This document shows, one piece after another, positions 5,315 through 7,246 of a stretch of 7,246 nt of DNA. The position numbers and the translations under genes were made by a program. Origin of the DNA: an uncultured Clostridia bacterium (GTDB lineage Bacteria > Bacillota > Clostridia > Oscillospirales > Oscillospiraceae); assembly GCA_937907975.1 (NCBI GenBank), contig CALEQS010000293.1:1-7246 (forward strand), given 5' to 3'. The notes under the pieces were generated by a model. It had not been told where the DNA came from and did not search any database. It saw nothing but the letters and a program-made list of their open reading frames with translations. Position 1 is the first letter of the stretch, and each line of letters begins with the position of its first letter.

Positions 5315-5758
5315 ATGACACGGCAGGCAGAGGCCGAGGAGCTGATCCGGCTGATGCGTGAACTGGGTCAGCTGTCCGAGCACGAGGACACCAAGCTGAC
5401 CACCCGGGGCGAGGGCGCACTGCTCACCCACCTGGCGCTGGGCCATAACGGCGCCACCGCCGGCGAACTGCGGCAGGCGTTGGAGGTCGGCTCCAGCCGG
5501 GTGGCAAATGCCCTGAAACATCTGGAGTCCCAGGGGCTGATCCACCGCGCCGCTTCCGAGGAGGATGGCCGGGTGGTGCAGGTCTTTCTCACCCAGAAGG
5601 GCCGCGATCTTATCACTGAGCGCTACCACCGCCTGCTACACCGGGTCAACCTGGTACTGGATGAGATGGGCGAAGAGGATAGCGCCGAGTACCTGCGGCT
5701 GACCCGCAAACTGATCCAGGCGATGGCCAAGGCCGCCGGACAAATGGAGCCGGCATGA
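5315..5758 (+). CDS. MarR-family winged-helix transcriptional regulator
   Basis: This 147-residue protein has the standard MarR length and layout: an N-terminal helix for dimer contacts (about 1-25), a winged helix-turn-helix with ATAGELRQALEVGSSRVANALKHLESQGLIHR (about 47-78) in which the second half is the recognition helix, a wing at 79-96 carrying the family's D-x-R signature as EEDGRVVQVFLTQKG (D84, R86), and C-terminal dimer helices (about 98-142). It contains no cysteine, so it cannot use the thiol redox switch of OhrR-type members; a small-molecule ligand or other signal is more likely. It follows a consensus promoter covered by a palindrome, implying autorepression. Citrate synthase starts 35 bases after its stop with no visible promoter or terminator between, so both are probably on one mRNA. 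The ligand and other targets are unknown. Confidence 0.9.
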   Translation: MTRQAEAEELIRLMRELGQLSEHEDTKLTTRGEGALLTHLALGHNGATAGELRQALEVGSSRVANALKHLESQGLIHRAASEEDGRVVQVFLTQKGRDLITERYHRLLHRVNLVLDEMGEEDSAEYLRLTRKLIQAMAKAAGQMEPA

Positions 5759-5793
5759 AACGCCCGCCTGTTATTTCGTAAGGAGGTAATTCC

Positions 5794-7155
5794 ATGGCTG
5801 AAAAAAGAGACTATTCTGAGATCACGCCTGAGATCCGGGCGCTGGCCGCCCACTGCTCCGAGGACTGCGTGATCGACAAGGAGCTTTACACCAAATACAA
5901 AGTCAACCGCGGTCTGCGCGACCTGAACGGCAACGGCGTGCTCACCGGCCTGACGGAGATCAGCGAGATCCAGGCCAAGACCCCCGACGGCGAGAGCTGT
6001 GACGGCTCTCTGTTCTACCGGGGCTACAATGTGCGCGATCTGGTCAAGGGCTTTCTGAAGGACGGCCGCTTCGGCTTTGAGGAGATCACCTACCTCCTGC
6101 TGTTCGGCGATCTGCCCTCCGCCGCCGAACTGGACAGCTTCCGGGATGTGCTGGCGGACTACCGCTCCCTGCCCAACTCCTTTGTGCGGGACATCATCAT
6201 GAAGGCCCCCAGCACTGACATCATGAACTCCATGGCCCGGAGCGTGCTCACGCTGTACTCCTATGACAACCGGCCCAATGACACCTCCATCCCAAACGTC
6301 CTGCGGCAGTGCCTTCAGCTGATCGCCACCTTCCCCCAGCTGGCGCTCTACGGCTATCAGGCCTACGACTACTATATTCAGGATAAGACCAGCTTCTTCA
6401 TCCACGACCCGGTGCCCGGGCTGTCTACCGCTGAGAACATCCTGCATATGCTCCGCCCGGACTCCAAGTTCACCGAGACCGAAGCTCGGGTGCTGGACAT
6501 GGCGCTGGTGCTCCACGCGGAGCACGGCGGCGGCAACAACTCCTCCTTCACCACCCACGTCGTCACCTCCTCCGGCACCGACACCTACTCCGCCATTGCG
6601 GCGGCGCTGGGCAGTCTGAAGGGCCCTAAGCACGGCGGCGCCAACATCAAAGTGGTGCATATGTTTGACGAGATCAAGCACCAGGTGGGCGACTGGAAGG
6701 ATGACGATGAGTTGCGCACCTATCTGGAAAAAATCCTCCACGGCGATGCCTTCGACCACGCCGGACTCATCTACGGCGTCGGCCACGCCATCTACTCCAA
6801 GTCTGACCCCCGCGCCGAGATCTTCAAGTCCTTCGTCCACCAGCTGGCGGCGGAAAAGGGCATGGAGGCCGAATATCAGCTCTACTCTTCTGTGGAGCGG
6901 CTGGCCCCCCAGATTATCAGCGGTGAGCGCCGGATGTACAAGGGCGTCAGCGTCAATGTGGACTTCTACTCCGGCTTCGTCTATCAGATGCTGGGCATTC
7001 CGGAAGAGCTGTTCACGCCCCTGTTTGCCATTGCCCGTATCTCCGGCTGGAGCGCCCACCGGCTGGAGGAACTGGTCAACGGCAACCGCATCATCCGCCC
7101 CGCCTACAAGGCCATTCTGCCCCGGCGGGAGTACAAGGAAATTGCGCAGAGATAA
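5794..7155 (+). CDS. gltA: Citrate synthase
   Basis: This 453-residue protein condenses acetyl-CoA with oxaloacetate to citrate and CoA. Aligning by motif with pig citrate synthase, all active-site residues are present: H244 in HAEHGGGN (pig H238), H280 in GPKHGG (H274), H331 in GVGHA (H320), R340 in DPR (R329), D390 in NVDFYSG (D375), R415 (R401) and R435 (R421). Spacing between these is close to the pig enzyme, with a 5-residue insertion between H280 and H331. The AEHGGGN motif has glycine where most members have glutamate after the histidine. An N-terminal segment of about 70 residues precedes the YRGYNV motif, giving the longer form typical of Clostridia. TAAGGAGGT at 5779-5787, an almost full anti-16S match, sits 6 bases from the ATG and suggests high translation. 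The symbol is the usual one for the activity, not a claim of orthology to the E. coli hexameric enzyme; a methylcitrate synthase role is less likely without prp genes nearby. Confidence 0.95.
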   Translation: MAEKRDYSEITPEIRALAAHCSEDCVIDKELYTKYKVNRGLRDLNGNGVLTGLTEISEIQAKTPDGESCDGSLFYRGYNVRDLVKGFLKDGRFGFEEITYLLLFGDLPSAAELDSFRDVLADYRSLPNSFVRDIIMKAPSTDIMNSMARSVLTLYSYDNRPNDTSIPNVLRQCLQLIATFPQLALYGYQAYDYYIQDKTSFFIHDPVPGLSTAENILHMLRPDSKFTETEARVLDMALVLHAEHGGGNNSSFTTHVVTSSGTDTYSAIAAALGSLKGPKHGGANIKVVHMFDEIKHQVGDWKDDDELRTYLEKILHGDAFDHAGLIYGVGHAIYSKSDPRAEIFKSFVHQLAAEKGMEAEYQLYSSVERLAPQIISGERRMYKGVSVNVDFYSGFVYQMLGIPEELFTPLFAIARISGWSAHRLEELVNGNRIIRPAYKAILPRREYKEIAQR

Positions 7156-7159
7156 AGAA

Positions 7160-7186
7160 AAACGTCTGTCCTATGGACAGGCGTTT
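7160..7186. terminator. Terminator hairpin after citrate synthase, likely bidirectional
   Basis: AAACGTCTGTCC (7160-7171) pairs with GGACAGGCGTTT (7175-7186) around the loop TAT, 12 bp with one G·T pair, starting 4 bases after the stop. On the plus strand the tail is only moderately T-rich (GTTTCAGTTT). On the minus strand it is followed by TTTTTCTTT, so it would also stop a leftward transcript from beyond the window. Confidence 0.8.
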
Positions 7187-7246
7187 CAGTTTGTCGAAAA
7201 AGTGAAATCTGTATTGCTTGCGTGCAAGAGCCTCGCAGAGTTCCGT
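7187..7246. other. Short intergenic tail at the window edge
   Basis: No supported gene is seen in the last 60 bases. There is a small inverted repeat, CTTGC/GCAAG at 7217-7228, with a 2-base loop. A reading frame on the minus strand remains open to the edge but shows no recognisable protein sequence. Confidence 0.4.

Noticed and set aside
5623..7059. A 478-codon minus-strand frame opposite citrate synthase and the end of marR
   Set aside because: The opposite strand encodes a citrate synthase with every active-site residue; the antisense product is Gly/Val/His-rich without family features.
7150..7246. A minus-strand reading frame open to the right edge
   Set aside because: It runs through the terminator hairpin and into the citrate synthase gene, with no recognisable protein features; it is too short to judge.
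1..7246. tRNA, rRNA, CRISPR array, transposase or phage genes
   Set aside because: I looked on both strands and saw no clover-leaf tRNA, no direct-repeat array with spacers and no mobile-element protein. The two hairpin repeats are not a CRISPR array because they are 5 kb apart and palindromic.

Overview
The window looks like a chromosomal segment of a GC-rich, low-motility-of-content anaerobic Firmicute, most likely a gut Clostridia of the Oscillospiraceae/Ruminococcaceae type. I infer this from strong AGGAGG-type ribosome sites, two perfect TTGACA-17-TATAAT promoters, GC-rich third codon positions with AT-rich intergenic regions, and a set of Clostridia-type housekeeping proteins (MtaB, a YfbR-like HD nucleotidase, the ACT plus UPF0210 pair, a MarR/citrate synthase pair). 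There is no transposase, phage gene, tRNA, rRNA or CRISPR array.

Layout. (1) 1-93: an intergenic structured repeat, copy 1. (2) 94-2522, minus strand: an operon transcribed leftwards, mtaB (radical-SAM tRNA methylthiotransferase) then a cysteine desulfurase, overlapping by ATGA and driven by a consensus promoter at 2553-2581. (3) 2523-2715: a divergent promoter region with an inverted repeat lying over the rightward promoter. (4) 2716-4958, plus strand: a three-gene operon, yfbR, a small ACT-domain protein and a UPF0210/DUF711 protein. (5) 4959-5314: a 356-base gap holding two long hairpins, repeat copy 2, an intrinsic terminator, a consensus promoter and a 25-bp palindromic operator. (6) 5315-7155, plus strand: a MarR-family regulator followed by citrate synthase, probably one transcript. 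(7) 7156-7246: a terminator hairpin and a short tail.

How the genes work together. The desulfurase can supply sulfur for the iron-sulfur clusters and methylthio group of MtaB. YfbR removes phosphate from dNMPs; its link to the ACT/UPF0210 pair is unknown. The MarR protein probably represses its own promoter and, through it, citrate synthase, the entry enzyme to citrate and, in many anaerobes, to glutamate carbon.

The most unusual observation is the pair of two-hairpin elements at 14-84 and 5059-5134. Both loops are identical between copies (13 and 6 bases), while the stems differ by five compensatory base-pair exchanges and one change to a G·T pair. That pattern points to conserved structure rather than a recent plain duplication. 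I do not recognise it as a named RNA or repeat family. The second strong signal is the palindrome over the marR transcription start.
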